Source of the DNA: Candidatus Bathyarchaeota archaeon B63
GTDB lineage: Archaea > Thermoproteota > Bathyarchaeia > Bathyarchaeales > DTEX01
Length of the DNA: 8,181 bases
Reading direction: 5' to 3'
Assembly: GCA_001593845.1 (NCBI GenBank)
Contig: LUCF01000031.1
Coordinates: 1 to 8,181, forward strand
Part shown: piece after piece, positions 1-5,311 of the stretch
Layout: the number at the start of each line of letters is the position of its first letter
How positions within the stretch are numbered: the stretch's first letter is position 1
Program-made: the position numbers and the translations under genes
The notes under the pieces: generated by a model
Database searches by the model: none
What the model was told of the DNA's origin: nothing
Seen by the model: the letters and a program-made list of their open reading frames with translations, nothing else

Positions 1-536
1 CGTTCGAGGGACTCCGGAACCGTCCCGTTCGTCACGAGGAAGGTGATCATGCCCCTCTTCTCAGCCTCAACGATCATGTCCGAGATCATCGGGTAGAGGG
101 TCGGCTCCCCTGTGAGGCTCATAGTCATCATAGTCGGCTTCAAGGCCTCCTCGAACTTCCCCCTGTCGACCCTTGGGTTTCCCTTCCAGCCTGATAGGAG
201 CAGCCTCCTCTGCTCTATAGCCTCATCGATTATCCGGGCAGGCTCATCGAACCCCCCAACCTCCATTGGGTGCTCCTTCCAGCTCAGGCCGGGCCTATCC
301 CCTGAATGGAGCCTCCAGCAGTGGAGGCAGTGTAGGTTGCATCCCAGATAGGGGGTCATCATCATGCATCTGTGGCTCTCGACCGGCGGGTACCAGAGCT
401 CCTTATAGCAGACACGGTTGTTTCTGAGGCTCTCCTTTGTCCATTGGCATATCTTCACGGCACTGTGGGAGTAGGCCCCGAGTATCCTGTATCCCTGTCG
501 GCGGAGAACCTCCCTATACCCCGATGATGAAGCCAT
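1..536 (-). CDS. taw1: tRNA 4-demethylwyosine synthase Taw1 (TYW1 family radical SAM), N-terminal part
   Basis: This enzyme condenses N1-methylguanosine-37 of tRNA-Phe with pyruvate to make the tricyclic 4-demethylwyosine, the core step of wybutosine synthesis. Reading the minus strand from ATG at 536 gives 178 codons, open to the window edge, so the C-terminal part is missing (the family is usually about 300-350 residues). The radical SAM motif CNLHCLHCW (C66, C70, C73, a CX3CX2C pattern) binds the SAM iron-sulfur cluster. Three upstream cysteines, C30, C43 and C57, within SAVKICQWTK, VCYKELWY and ESHRC match the second-cluster cysteines known in archaeal TYW1. A later SLTGEPTLYP segment is the usual GE motif that contacts SAM. 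The start is supported by a GGAGG sequence eight bases upstream and a TATA-like box further up. The gene is divergent from hdrC; I see no functional link. Family assignment is firm. Confidence 0.93.
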   Translation of the reverse strand, partial: MASSSGYREVLRRQGYRILGAYSHSAVKICQWTKESLRNNRVCYKELWYPPVESHRCMMMTPYLGCNLHCLHCWRLHSGDRPGLSWKEHPMEVGGFDEPARIIDEAIEQRRLLLSGWKGNPRVDRGKFEEALKPTMMTMSLTGEPTLYPMISDMIVEAEKRGMITFLVTNGTVPESLE

Positions 537-564
537 GACGCCTGCCTCCCAATCGATGGCTGGC

Positions 565-578
565 TTGCAGATCTGCAA
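565..578. promoter_or_regulatory. Perfect 14-bp palindrome, possible operator of taw1
   Basis: TTGCAGATCTGCAA is perfectly self-complementary. It lies between the taw1 TATA-like box and its start codon, at the place where transcription should begin. A dimeric repressor bound here would block initiation. The palindrome is seen directly; the operator role is inference. Confidence 0.4.
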
Positions 579-599
579 TAAAGATGGGGAGCCGGGCGG

Positions 600-607
600 A
601 TTTAAAT
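600..607 (-). promoter_or_regulatory. TATA-like box for taw1
   Basis: ATTTAAAT is a good archaeal TATA box. Read on the minus strand it would start transcription near 575-580, giving a leader of about 40 bases that contains the GGAGG ribosome site before the taw1 ATG. The box is itself palindromic, so its direction is inferred from the position of taw1. Confidence 0.5.
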
Positions 608-747
608 GGTGCGCCGACGAAGGATGGGTGCTGATACAAGGCATGCTCCACCTAACTTCCTGGTTTATCAGCTTCTGTTCATCGATCTTCCCATCTATTG
701 GGCTTAAGGATGAGCCCGCTCTCATTCCTTCCGTCCGGCAAAAAAAT

Positions 748-757
748 CTTTATAAAG
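748..757 (+). promoter_or_regulatory. Strong TATA-like box in the hdrC upstream region
   Basis: CTTTATAAAG is preceded by a run of A residues that resembles a purine-rich BRE, favouring plus-strand transcription from about 777-782. No reading frame begins there; the next gene on this strand, hdrC, starts about 170 bases later. It therefore suggests either a long hdrC leader or an untranslated RNA. Because the box is palindromic, the direction is not certain. Confidence 0.45.
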
Positions 758-787
758 CGGCGGCATATTAGGAGCCTAACTGGATCC

Positions 788-803
788 TGTATATTTGTAT
801 ACA
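788..803. promoter_or_regulatory. Inverted repeat TGTATA-N4-TATACA, possible operator
   Basis: Two perfect 6-bp arms are separated by TTTG. The site lies roughly 10-25 bases after the transcription start predicted from the TATA-like box at 748-757, a usual place for archaeal repressors that block polymerase. No regulator gene is adjacent, so the binding protein is unknown. Confidence 0.4.
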
Positions 804-897
804 AAAATTCGTATCCGACTGCGAGGCGGAGGGATAAACCGCCTAACCGCATCTCCATCCGCTGGCCGAGGATTCAACGGGCCGGAGACCATAATCC

Positions 898-905
898 TTA
901 TTTAA
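898..905 (+). promoter_or_regulatory. TATA-like box close to hdrC
   Basis: TTATTTAA would direct transcription from about 925-930 and give hdrC a leader of about 25 bases carrying GGGTG eight bases before the TTG start. A weaker A/T stretch at 918-926 could instead give a nearly leaderless transcript. If the box at 748-757 also works, hdrBC has two promoters. Confidence 0.4.
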
Positions 906-952
906 CCTCGTCACGGTTACTTATCAATCCCTCATCACCGGGTGTTTAGGGA

Positions 953-1528
953 TTGGCTGAGGCGCAGATCGAATACCCGAGAGTGGTCAACATCCAAAGG
1001 ATAGACCCGAAGTTCAAGCATGAGATAATAAGGATGCCCGGGGCTGAGGGGATCAACCTCTGCTTCCAGTGCGGAACCTGCACCGCTGACTGCGTCATCT
1101 CGAGGTTCTCCGGGTTCTATAAGCCCAGAAGGATCGCTAGGATGGTCCAGCTCGGCCTGAAGGATAGGCTTCTCTCGAATGATGACATATGGCTCTGCAC
1201 GACATGCTTCACATGCGTTGACCACTGCCCCCAAGGCGTCGAGGTCTCAAGCATAGTCCGCGCCCTCCGCAACATGGCCGTTAGGGAGAATAGGGTAATG
1301 CCAAGCGTCATCAAGGCCTTCGCCTCGAACATCCTGAAGTCCGGGTACGTATACCTTATGCCGAGCTCGAGGCTGAAGAGGAGGGAGGCGGAGGGGCTTC
1401 CCCAACTCCCCAGATCGAGGGTTGAGGATCTGCTTGAGCTCTTCAAGGCTACGGGCTTCATGGATGTCCTCGAGTCGGCTGAGAGCATCGACAGAATCGA
1501 ATTGAAGGCTGGTGATAGGCGTGGCTGA
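953..1528 (+). CDS. hdrC: CoB-CoM heterodisulfide reductase subunit C-like ferredoxin (HdrC)
   Basis: HdrC is the cytoplasmic two-cluster ferredoxin subunit that passes electrons between the flavoprotein HdrA and the catalytic HdrB. The 191-residue protein has two cysteine sets typical of paired 4Fe-4S clusters: C37, C40, C43, C47 (CX2CX2CX3C, in CFQCGTCTADC) and C82, C85, C88, C92 followed by proline (CTTCFTCVDHCP). Length fits the family. The TTG start is chosen because the segment before the first cluster (IDPKFKHEIIRMPG) resembles the conserved HdrC N-terminus; the next in-frame ATG would remove it. The gene overlaps hdrB by a few bases, so the two are co-transcribed and probably translationally coupled. 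No hdrA is in the window. The physiological disulfide need not be CoM-S-S-CoB, since HdrBC modules also occur in non-methanogens. Confidence 0.9.
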   Translation: MAEAQIEYPRVVNIQRIDPKFKHEIIRMPGAEGINLCFQCGTCTADCVISRFSGFYKPRRIARMVQLGLKDRLLSNDDIWLCTTCFTCVDHCPQGVEVSSIVRALRNMAVRENRVMPSVIKAFASNILKSGYVYLMPSSRLKRREAEGLPQLPRSRVEDLLELFKATGFMDVLESAESIDRIELKAGDRRG

Positions 1529-2405
1529 TCTTGAGTACCTCTTCTTCCTCGGCTGCCTGATCCCCTATAGGCTTGTGAGCTACGAGGTCTCAGCTAGGAG
1601 GGTGCTTGAGAGGCTCGACGTGAGGCTCATCGAGATGCCTGAGTTCAACTGCTGCGGGTTCCCATTCGCCCCGGCGAATTATGAGTTGACCCTCTGCTTG
1701 GCCGCTCGGAACCTATGCCAGGCCGAGCAGAAGGAACTGAGTATCTTGACGCTCTGCAACGGATGCTTCGCAACCCTCAATGAGACGAATAAGCTGCTGG
1801 AGGAGGATGGGAAGCTAAGGGAGAGGATCAACGGCTACCTAAGCAGGATAGGGATGGAGTTCAAGGGCGGGACAACTGTCAAGCACCTCGTGCACATGCT
1901 AACCGAGGATGTCGGGCTGGAGAGGCTGAAGGAGCACGTTAGCATCCCCCTGACGGGGCTTCGCGTCGCCCAGCACACAGGATGCCACATAGTCCGCCCG
2001 GCAAAGGTAGTCGGTCACGGAGACAACCCTGAGGACCCAAAGATGCTTAAGGATCTCATAAGGGTGACGGGTGCGGAGTGCGTGGACTACATGGATGAGG
2101 CTGAGTGTTGCGGGGGACCAATAATCGGTGTGAATGAGGATGTGCCGTTCGACCTGACGAGGGAGAAGCTGGAACGCGTTAAGGCAGCGGGCGCCCAGGC
2201 CTTGATCACGGTCTGCCCCTCATGCCACATGATGTACGATTTCAATCAGCCGAGGATAGAGAGGGCATTCAACCAGAAGCTCGGCATACCGGTCCTCCAC
2301 TACACGCAGCTACTCGGGCTGGCGATGGGCATACCGGCGGAGGAGCTGAAGCTCAACCAGCTGAGGGTCAAACCCACGGATCTCCTTAGCCAGCTAAAGA
2401 GATAG
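1521..2405 (+). CDS. hdrB: CoB-CoM heterodisulfide reductase subunit B-like protein (HdrB), two CCG domains
   Basis: HdrB is the catalytic subunit that carries non-cubane 4Fe-4S clusters and reduces a heterodisulfide or related thiol substrate with electrons from HdrC. Both cysteine-rich CCG domains are complete: FLGC, then NCCGF, then CNGC in the first half, and HTGC, ECCGG, then CPSC in the second. With the GTG at 1521 the protein has 294 residues, usual for the family. That GTG is preferred because GGTGAT at 1511-1516 is a fitting ribosome site four bases before it, and the product then begins MADLEYLFFLGC as HdrB proteins do. A GTG at 1512 would add three residues with a weaker site. The start lies inside the end of hdrC. 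With both CCG domains intact, a catalytically active HdrB is expected. Substrate and HdrA partner cannot be told from this window. Confidence 0.92.
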   Translation: MADLEYLFFLGCLIPYRLVSYEVSARRVLERLDVRLIEMPEFNCCGFPFAPANYELTLCLAARNLCQAEQKELSILTLCNGCFATLNETNKLLEEDGKLRERINGYLSRIGMEFKGGTTVKHLVHMLTEDVGLERLKEHVSIPLTGLRVAQHTGCHIVRPAKVVGHGDNPEDPKMLKDLIRVTGAECVDYMDEAECCGGPIIGVNEDVPFDLTREKLERVKAAGAQALITVCPSCHMMYDFNQPRIERAFNQKLGIPVLHYTQLLGLAMGIPAEELKLNQLRVKPTDLLSQLKR

Positions 2406-2445
2406 TCCAGGCTCACAGCCAGCCACCGAGACCCTATTCAGATAA

Positions 2446-2480
2446 GAGCCTTGCAGGCCAGTGGCTCCTTTCATTATCTT
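2446..2480 (+). terminator. Possible terminator after hdrB
   Basis: GAGCC at 2446-2450 pairs with GGCTC at 2463-2467 over a 12-base loop, followed by a pyrimidine-rich stretch with short T runs (CTTTCATTATCTTT). Archaeal termination depends mainly on T-rich tracts, so the hairpin may be incidental. Confidence 0.3.
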
Positions 2481-2501
2481 TACATGTTCAGCGGATGATA
2501 A

Positions 2502-2511
2502 CTTATTTATC
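2502..2511 (+). promoter_or_regulatory. TATA-like box of vapBC with flanking GATAA inverted repeat
   Basis: CTTATTTATC lies about 30 bases before a GTG at 2536 and about 40 before the preferred ATG of vapB. The box is overlapped by GATAA (2497-2501) and TTATC (2507-2511), a short inverted repeat with a five-base centre; another GATAA follows at 2513. VapB antitoxins usually repress their own promoter through such sites, so this is a plausible VapBC operator. Confidence 0.4.
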
Positions 2512-2544
2512 TGATAATCTGCATATTCTCCGCATGTGATCTAT

Positions 2545-2787
2545 ATGTCTGAGGAGACGGTCATAGGCAGAAGATACACACTGGTGATACCTAAGTCCAT
2601 ACGGGACGAATTAAAGCTTAATCAGGGGCAGAGGGTCTTAATCCGTCTTGAGGATAGGAGGATAATCATCGAGCCCCTGCCGCTTGACCCCTACAAGGTG
2701 CTGGAGGAGGTCGTTGGGGAGCCCTACGAGGAGGGCAAAGAGGAAGCCAAGGCTGAAGGGTGGCTCAAGAGCCATGCCGGTCGCTGA
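2545..2787 (+). CDS. vapB: VapB-type antitoxin, AbrB/SpoVT-like DNA-binding domain
   Basis: This is a small antitoxin that binds DNA through an AbrB-type swapped-hairpin fold and neutralises the VapC ribonuclease encoded next. Residues about 4-47 match the family: VIGRRYTLVIPKSIRDELKL followed by GQRVLIRLEDRRIIIEP. The acidic, lysine-rich tail (about residues 50-80) would wrap the toxin, as is usual for VapB. The ATG at 2545 gives 80 residues and is preferred over a GTG at 2536, which would add three and might be used on a leaderless message. The stop overlaps the vapC start by 14 bases, so the two genes form an operon, normally autorepressed by the VapBC complex. The pairing with a PIN gene makes the assignment strong. 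Confidence 0.88.
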   Translation: MSEETVIGRRYTLVIPKSIRDELKLNQGQRVLIRLEDRRIIIEPLPLDPYKVLEEVVGEPYEEGKEEAKAEGWLKSHAGR

Positions 2788-3190
2788 TACGGAGTTTCTC
2801 TTCGCCCTGAACCCCAGAGACCGGAAACACCAGCATGCGATGAGGCTACTCAGGGAGCTCAGCGGCCTCATGGTGCCCGACACTGCGATACTCGAGTTTC
2901 AGGTGGTTCTCAAGGCCCGCGGCAGAAGACCCTCTCAGGTCAGAGCGGCGCTTTTGGCCCTGCATGAGGTGCTGATGCGAAGCGACGTGAGGGAGGTGAA
3001 GACCATAAGCACGGGCCTTCTGGCTTCCCAGAGCGAATTAGAGGAGAGGTATGGACTGAGCTACTTCGACAGCCTCATAGCTGCATCCGCGTTGACGCTG
3101 GATCGCCAGGTAGTCTCGGATGATGAGGCCTTAGACGAGGTTCCCGGCCTCCGTAGAATACCCATCTCCGCACCCGAGAAGGCGAACTGA
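2774..3190 (+). CDS. vapC: VapC-type PIN-domain ribonuclease toxin
   Basis: VapC toxins are magnesium-dependent endoribonucleases that cleave tRNA or rRNA and are held inactive by VapB. The 138-residue product has the PIN acidic residues in order: D5 in VADTEFL, E41 in AILEFQ, D99 in YFDSLIAASAL, and D116/D117 in VVSDDEAL. Length and spacing suit the family, and no catalytic residue seems lost, so the toxin is probably active. The ATG at 2774 was chosen because it puts the first aspartate at residue 5. The frame is open for 30 more codons upstream, but these overlap vapB and look like a shadow of it. The target RNA cannot be inferred. Confidence 0.9.
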   Translation: MPVADTEFLFALNPRDRKHQHAMRLLRELSGLMVPDTAILEFQVVLKARGRRPSQVRAALLALHEVLMRSDVREVKTISTGLLASQSELEERYGLSYFDSLIAASALTLDRQVVSDDEALDEVPGLRRIPISAPEKAN

Positions 3191-3248
3191 GACTATTTGA
3201 TTTAGGAGACCTCTTTCTTCATCCTCCAGCCCTTCCAGTGACGGAAGC

Positions 3249-3256
3249 CTTTTTAG
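3249..3256 (+). promoter_or_regulatory. TATA-like box before the 100-residue gene
   Basis: CTTTTTAG lies about 30 bases before the GTG at 3283, which would fit a leaderless transcript. It is a weak match, and the T run could equally serve to end vapBC transcription. Confidence 0.3.
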
Positions 3257-3282
3257 GTCAGCCCCAGATCGTCTCTTGAGGG

Positions 3283-3585
3283 GTGAATGTTTTGGTTAGG
3301 GAGTTCCTTGAGATCGAGGACCTTGAGACCTTCATGAGGGTCGCCGAGCATAGCCCCCTAGTGATCAGGAGGGACCCATACCTCTTCGCCCAATACTTCG
3401 CGATGATGTTCTTCATAGACCTAGCCGGCATGGAGAGTAAGGATCTTAGGAGGATCTTCGGGATGCTGAGGGGAAAGACCATAGTTGTCAAGGGGATTGT
3501 GGAAGCCTCGACGATAGGCGAGTTCATCGAGAAGATGGAGGAAGCCCGGGTCAAGCCGGACTCAAGGGGCTATGGAAGGGCTTAA
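3283..3585 (+). CDS. Uncharacterised 100-residue protein
   Basis: I do not recognise this protein. It is soluble-looking, mixed alpha/beta, with no signal peptide, no cysteine and no clear membrane helix, although the stretch YLFAQYFAMMFFIDLAG (about residues 38-54) is strongly hydrophobic and probably forms a buried helix. It is followed by GKTIVVKGIVEAS, likely a beta strand pair, and an acidic helix (GEFIEKMEEAR). Codon use (AGG, ATA, GAG, AAG) matches the neighbouring housekeeping genes, which supports a real resident gene. The GTG at 3283 fits leaderless translation from the weak TATA-like box upstream. A TTG at 3292, three codons on, has GGGGTGA five bases before it and is an equal candidate. 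It stands alone between vapBC and the YbjQ gene. Confidence 0.7.
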   Translation: MNVLVREFLEIEDLETFMRVAEHSPLVIRRDPYLFAQYFAMMFFIDLAGMESKDLRRIFGMLRGKTIVVKGIVEASTIGEFIEKMEEARVKPDSRGYGRA

Positions 3586-3586
3586 A

Positions 3587-3601
3587 GCCTAAAAAATAGG
3601 C
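3587..3601. repeat. Short inverted repeat GCCTA-A5-TAGGC
   Basis: Perfect 5-bp arms enclose five A residues directly after the stop codon of the preceding gene. On the minus strand the loop is T5. It may be a transcript-end hairpin, but it is too short to be sure. Confidence 0.25.
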
Positions 3602-3687
3602 GATCAAAGGAGACTCTTCACTCGGGCGGAATGGGCCCTACCTAACAGCCATAATCAAACATTATAGGGGGCCTCTGGAAACCTAAG

Positions 3688-3697
3688 TCTTTTATCT
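3688..3697 (+). promoter_or_regulatory. TATA-like box of the zinc-ribbon/YbjQ gene
   Basis: The T-rich TCTTTTATCT segment is centred about 28 bases before the GTG at 3720, the spacing expected of a leaderless archaeal transcript. No ribosome site is seen before that GTG. Confidence 0.45.
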
Positions 3698-3719
3698 ATG
3701 ATCTGAGAAATCCTACGGC

Positions 3720-4151
3720 GTGAAAGAGATGATCTGTCCAAATTGTAAATCCGAAGTAGCTGAGGATGCCAGGTTCTGTCCGAGATGCGGCTCGCCTCTC
3801 CTAGAGAAGGAGATGTTCCTCATGTCCACCACACCCACAATCCCCGGATACAGGATAAGCCGCGTCCTAGGTGTCATCACGGCGATAACGCCTAGGACCA
3901 GAGGGGTGCTGGGCAAGTTCATAGCGAGCTGGCAGACCATGCTGGGCGGGGAGGTCACAGCCTTCACGAAGGAGCTCGAGAAGGCGAGGAAGGAGGCTAT
4001 GGAGAGGCTGAAGGAGAGGGCGCGGTCACTCGGCGCAAACGCTATCGTCGGGGTGGACTTCGAGACGTCCGACTTGGGAATTGGAGCCGGAGTGGTCGTC
4101 GTATCCGCGACTGGAACAGCCGTGCTTGTGGAGCCTGAAGGAGCCCTGTAG
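3720..4151 (+). CDS. Zinc-ribbon protein with YbjQ/DUF74 (UPF0145) domain
   Basis: The 143-residue protein joins two parts. Residues 6-24 form a zinc ribbon, with C6, C9, C20 and C23 in CPNC and CPRCG. Residues about 40-138 form a YbjQ-type domain (PF01906), recognised by the opening PGYRISRVLGVITAITPRTRG, the helix of alternating basic and acidic residues (ELEKARKEAMERLKERA), the family hallmark SLGANAIVGVDFETS, and the closing GTAVLVE. YbjQ proteins form pentameric rings and have been suggested to bind heavy metals, but their role is unproven. The GTG at 3720 suits leaderless initiation; an ATG at 3729 would shorten the product by three residues. The gene stands alone. Domain calls are firm; function is unknown. 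Confidence 0.88.
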   Translation: MKEMICPNCKSEVAEDARFCPRCGSPLLEKEMFLMSTTPTIPGYRISRVLGVITAITPRTRGVLGKFIASWQTMLGGEVTAFTKELEKARKEAMERLKERARSLGANAIVGVDFETSDLGIGAGVVVVSATGTAVLVEPEGAL

Positions 4152-4361
4152 AGCTCACGGCCATCATAAATCCGCTTCGAAGGGCCGTTATCCGCATTAT
4201 TTCGAGAGGTCCAAAGTAACATTACTTATGTGTTTGACTAACGGAAAGTATTGGTATCCCTAAAGGGAGCACGAGGATGATAAGTCATTTACGTCGCTCT
4301 TGATGGAAGACTCAATGTGCTCAGCGCCTTCGTCGATGCGAATACTGCCAAGCCAGCTCAC

Positions 4362-4976
4362 TCATCCACCATCCACAGAAGAAGTATAAACTCTTAACAA
4401 GTCAAAGGCAACCTTGTGTCGTTTCAGGATGTCAACCGCGGCCTCTAAGCTTTCCATCGGGACCATGAAGCATCCATCGCCGAGTTTTCTGCCCCCACCT
4501 CCCCCAACAACCCCTCCAAGAGATCCATCTTTCCCCTTTCTTCCAAACAATCGGTAGATGACCCTCATCTTCTCTTTCTGGGAGAGTCCCTTTAGGCTGT
4601 AGCTCACTATGACCATTGGTTCAAGATTCTGGGCGAAGGCCGGCGCCGTAAATGGGTGGCGTAGATAAAGAAGCACACCATGCTGAAGCACATTCCGCAG
4701 AAAAGTGGGCTCTGTCTCTTCATTCAGCTCCCTGATGCTCCTTGTTAAGACCTGGGTAAACAGGCCCAGCTTTCCTACATTTTCATAAAGTTTTGGGCGG
4801 TTCTTCCACATGACCTTGTCGTCCTCAAAGACCACCAGGAGGTCATAGTCTGAGTATTCATCGTAGTCGCCTTTTGCTCTGCTACCGAAGAGGATGACGG
4901 CTAACACGCCTTCTACACTGGTTATTGCCTGTACAAGCCTACCTAAATTTGATTCCTGTCCTCTTCTCAATTGCAT
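4362..4976 (-). CDS. Minimal nucleotidyltransferase-fold protein (MNT family) with C-terminal extension
   Basis: The N-terminal half is a DNA polymerase beta-like minimal nucleotidyltransferase: GS at residues 31-32, ten residues, then D43 and D45 (pattern GSX10DXD, in FGSRAKGDYDEYSDYDLLVVF). Such proteins paired with HEPN partners act as antitoxins, in known cases by AMP-ylating the toxin. The third carboxylate expected on the next strand is not evident; Q75 in LFTQVLT may occupy its place. Residues about 125-204 form an extension beyond the minimal domain, containing a glycine-rich loop (GGVVGGGGGRKLGDG) and two predicted helices. The gene overlaps its upstream partner by 38 bases. The start at 4976 has a purine-rich GGAGAGGA upstream. 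Codons such as GAA, AAA, TTT and CGC are commoner than in the neighbouring genes, suggesting acquisition. Fold is sure; activity is not. Confidence 0.85.
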   Translation of the reverse strand: MQLRRGQESNLGRLVQAITSVEGVLAVILFGSRAKGDYDEYSDYDLLVVFEDDKVMWKNRPKLYENVGKLGLFTQVLTRSIRELNEETEPTFLRNVLQHGVLLYLRHPFTAPAFAQNLEPMVIVSYSLKGLSQKEKMRVIYRLFGRKGKDGSLGGVVGGGGGRKLGDGCFMVPMESLEAAVDILKRHKVAFDLLRVYTSSVDGG

Positions 4977-5310
4977 CTAAAATCCTCTCCATAGCATCAA
5001 TCGCATCCCTGGCTCTATCACCGTCAAGTCCGTCATAACCCAAATCACCATACGCGCCCCAAACAGCGTCAATGTCGCCACTAACTTCTGGAAAATTCTG
5101 CTTAACCCACTTGACCCGCCTTGCGTGGGCGATTCTGGGGCTGGAATGAAAATGCTTTCCAGATAGGGCTGCCGCTGCTGCTTCAATAGCCTGCTCAACA
5201 GCCTTCAGCGCCAAGTCCCCAACCACCGTGAATCTTCTCTTCACAAACTCGTCTAAAGCCGCTGCCCTCTTCTCCCTAGCAATTCTGGAATGATGATTCG
5301 CGTCTCCCAT
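4939..5310 (-). CDS. HEPN-like small helical protein paired with the nucleotidyltransferase
   Basis: This 123-residue, almost wholly helical protein precedes and overlaps the nucleotidyltransferase gene, as HEPN toxins or substrate-binding partners do. A HEPN-like arrangement is suggested by the helix DLALKAVEQAIEAAAAALSG, a histidine- and arginine-rich segment KHFHSSPRIAHARRVKW (about residues 52-68), and two more helices. The classical HEPN ribonuclease motif RX4-6H is absent; H53, H55, R59, H62, R64 and R65 are the candidate functional residues. Of its eight isoleucines six are ATT and none ATA, in contrast with nearby genes. The ATG at 5310 lies about 26 bases after a TATA-like box, so the message is probably leaderless. 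The HEPN assignment rests mostly on context and helical pattern and could be wrong. Confidence 0.72.
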   Translation of the reverse strand: MGDANHHSRIAREKRAAALDEFVKRRFTVVGDLALKAVEQAIEAAAAALSGKHFHSSPRIAHARRVKWVKQNFPEVSGDIDAVWGAYGDLGYDGLDGDRARDAIDAMERILDAIEKRTGIKFR

Positions 5311-5311
5311 A

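Larger units (their letters stand above)
608..952. other. Divergent intergenic region with hairpins, no convincing gene
   Basis: No open frame here has a credible start and protein-like composition. It holds several inverted repeats: GGGCT/AGCCC at 700-717 with an 8-base loop, TGTATA/TATACA at 788-803, AGGCGG/CCGCCT at 824-844 with a 9-base loop, and CTGGCC/GGCCGG at 862-885 with a 12-base loop and one G-U pair. The last two lie downstream of a strong TATA-like box at 748-757 and upstream of hdrC. The region could be a structured hdrC leader or a separate small RNA. No tRNA-like fold and no complete C/D-box RNA was found. Confidence 0.45.

Noticed and set aside
862..885. tRNA T-arm-like segment GATTCAA between paired bases
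   Set aside because: The loop is too long and there is no matching acceptor, anticodon or D arm nearby.
535..949. Two overlapping plus-strand open frames (535-771 and 698-949) in the divergent region
   Set aside because: Their translations lack protein-like pattern, they run through promoter-like A/T tracts and hairpins, and neither has a ribosome site or family resemblance.
2684..2773. Thirty extra N-terminal codons in frame with vapC
   Set aside because: They overlap vapB in another frame, read as an arginine-rich shadow, and would displace the first PIN aspartate from its normal place near the N-terminus.
4152..4361. ACGGCC/GGCCGT inverted repeat (4157-4188) as a terminator of the YbjQ gene
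   Set aside because: The loop is 20 bases and no T tract follows, so a terminator claim is not supported. The rest of this gap shows nothing recognisable.
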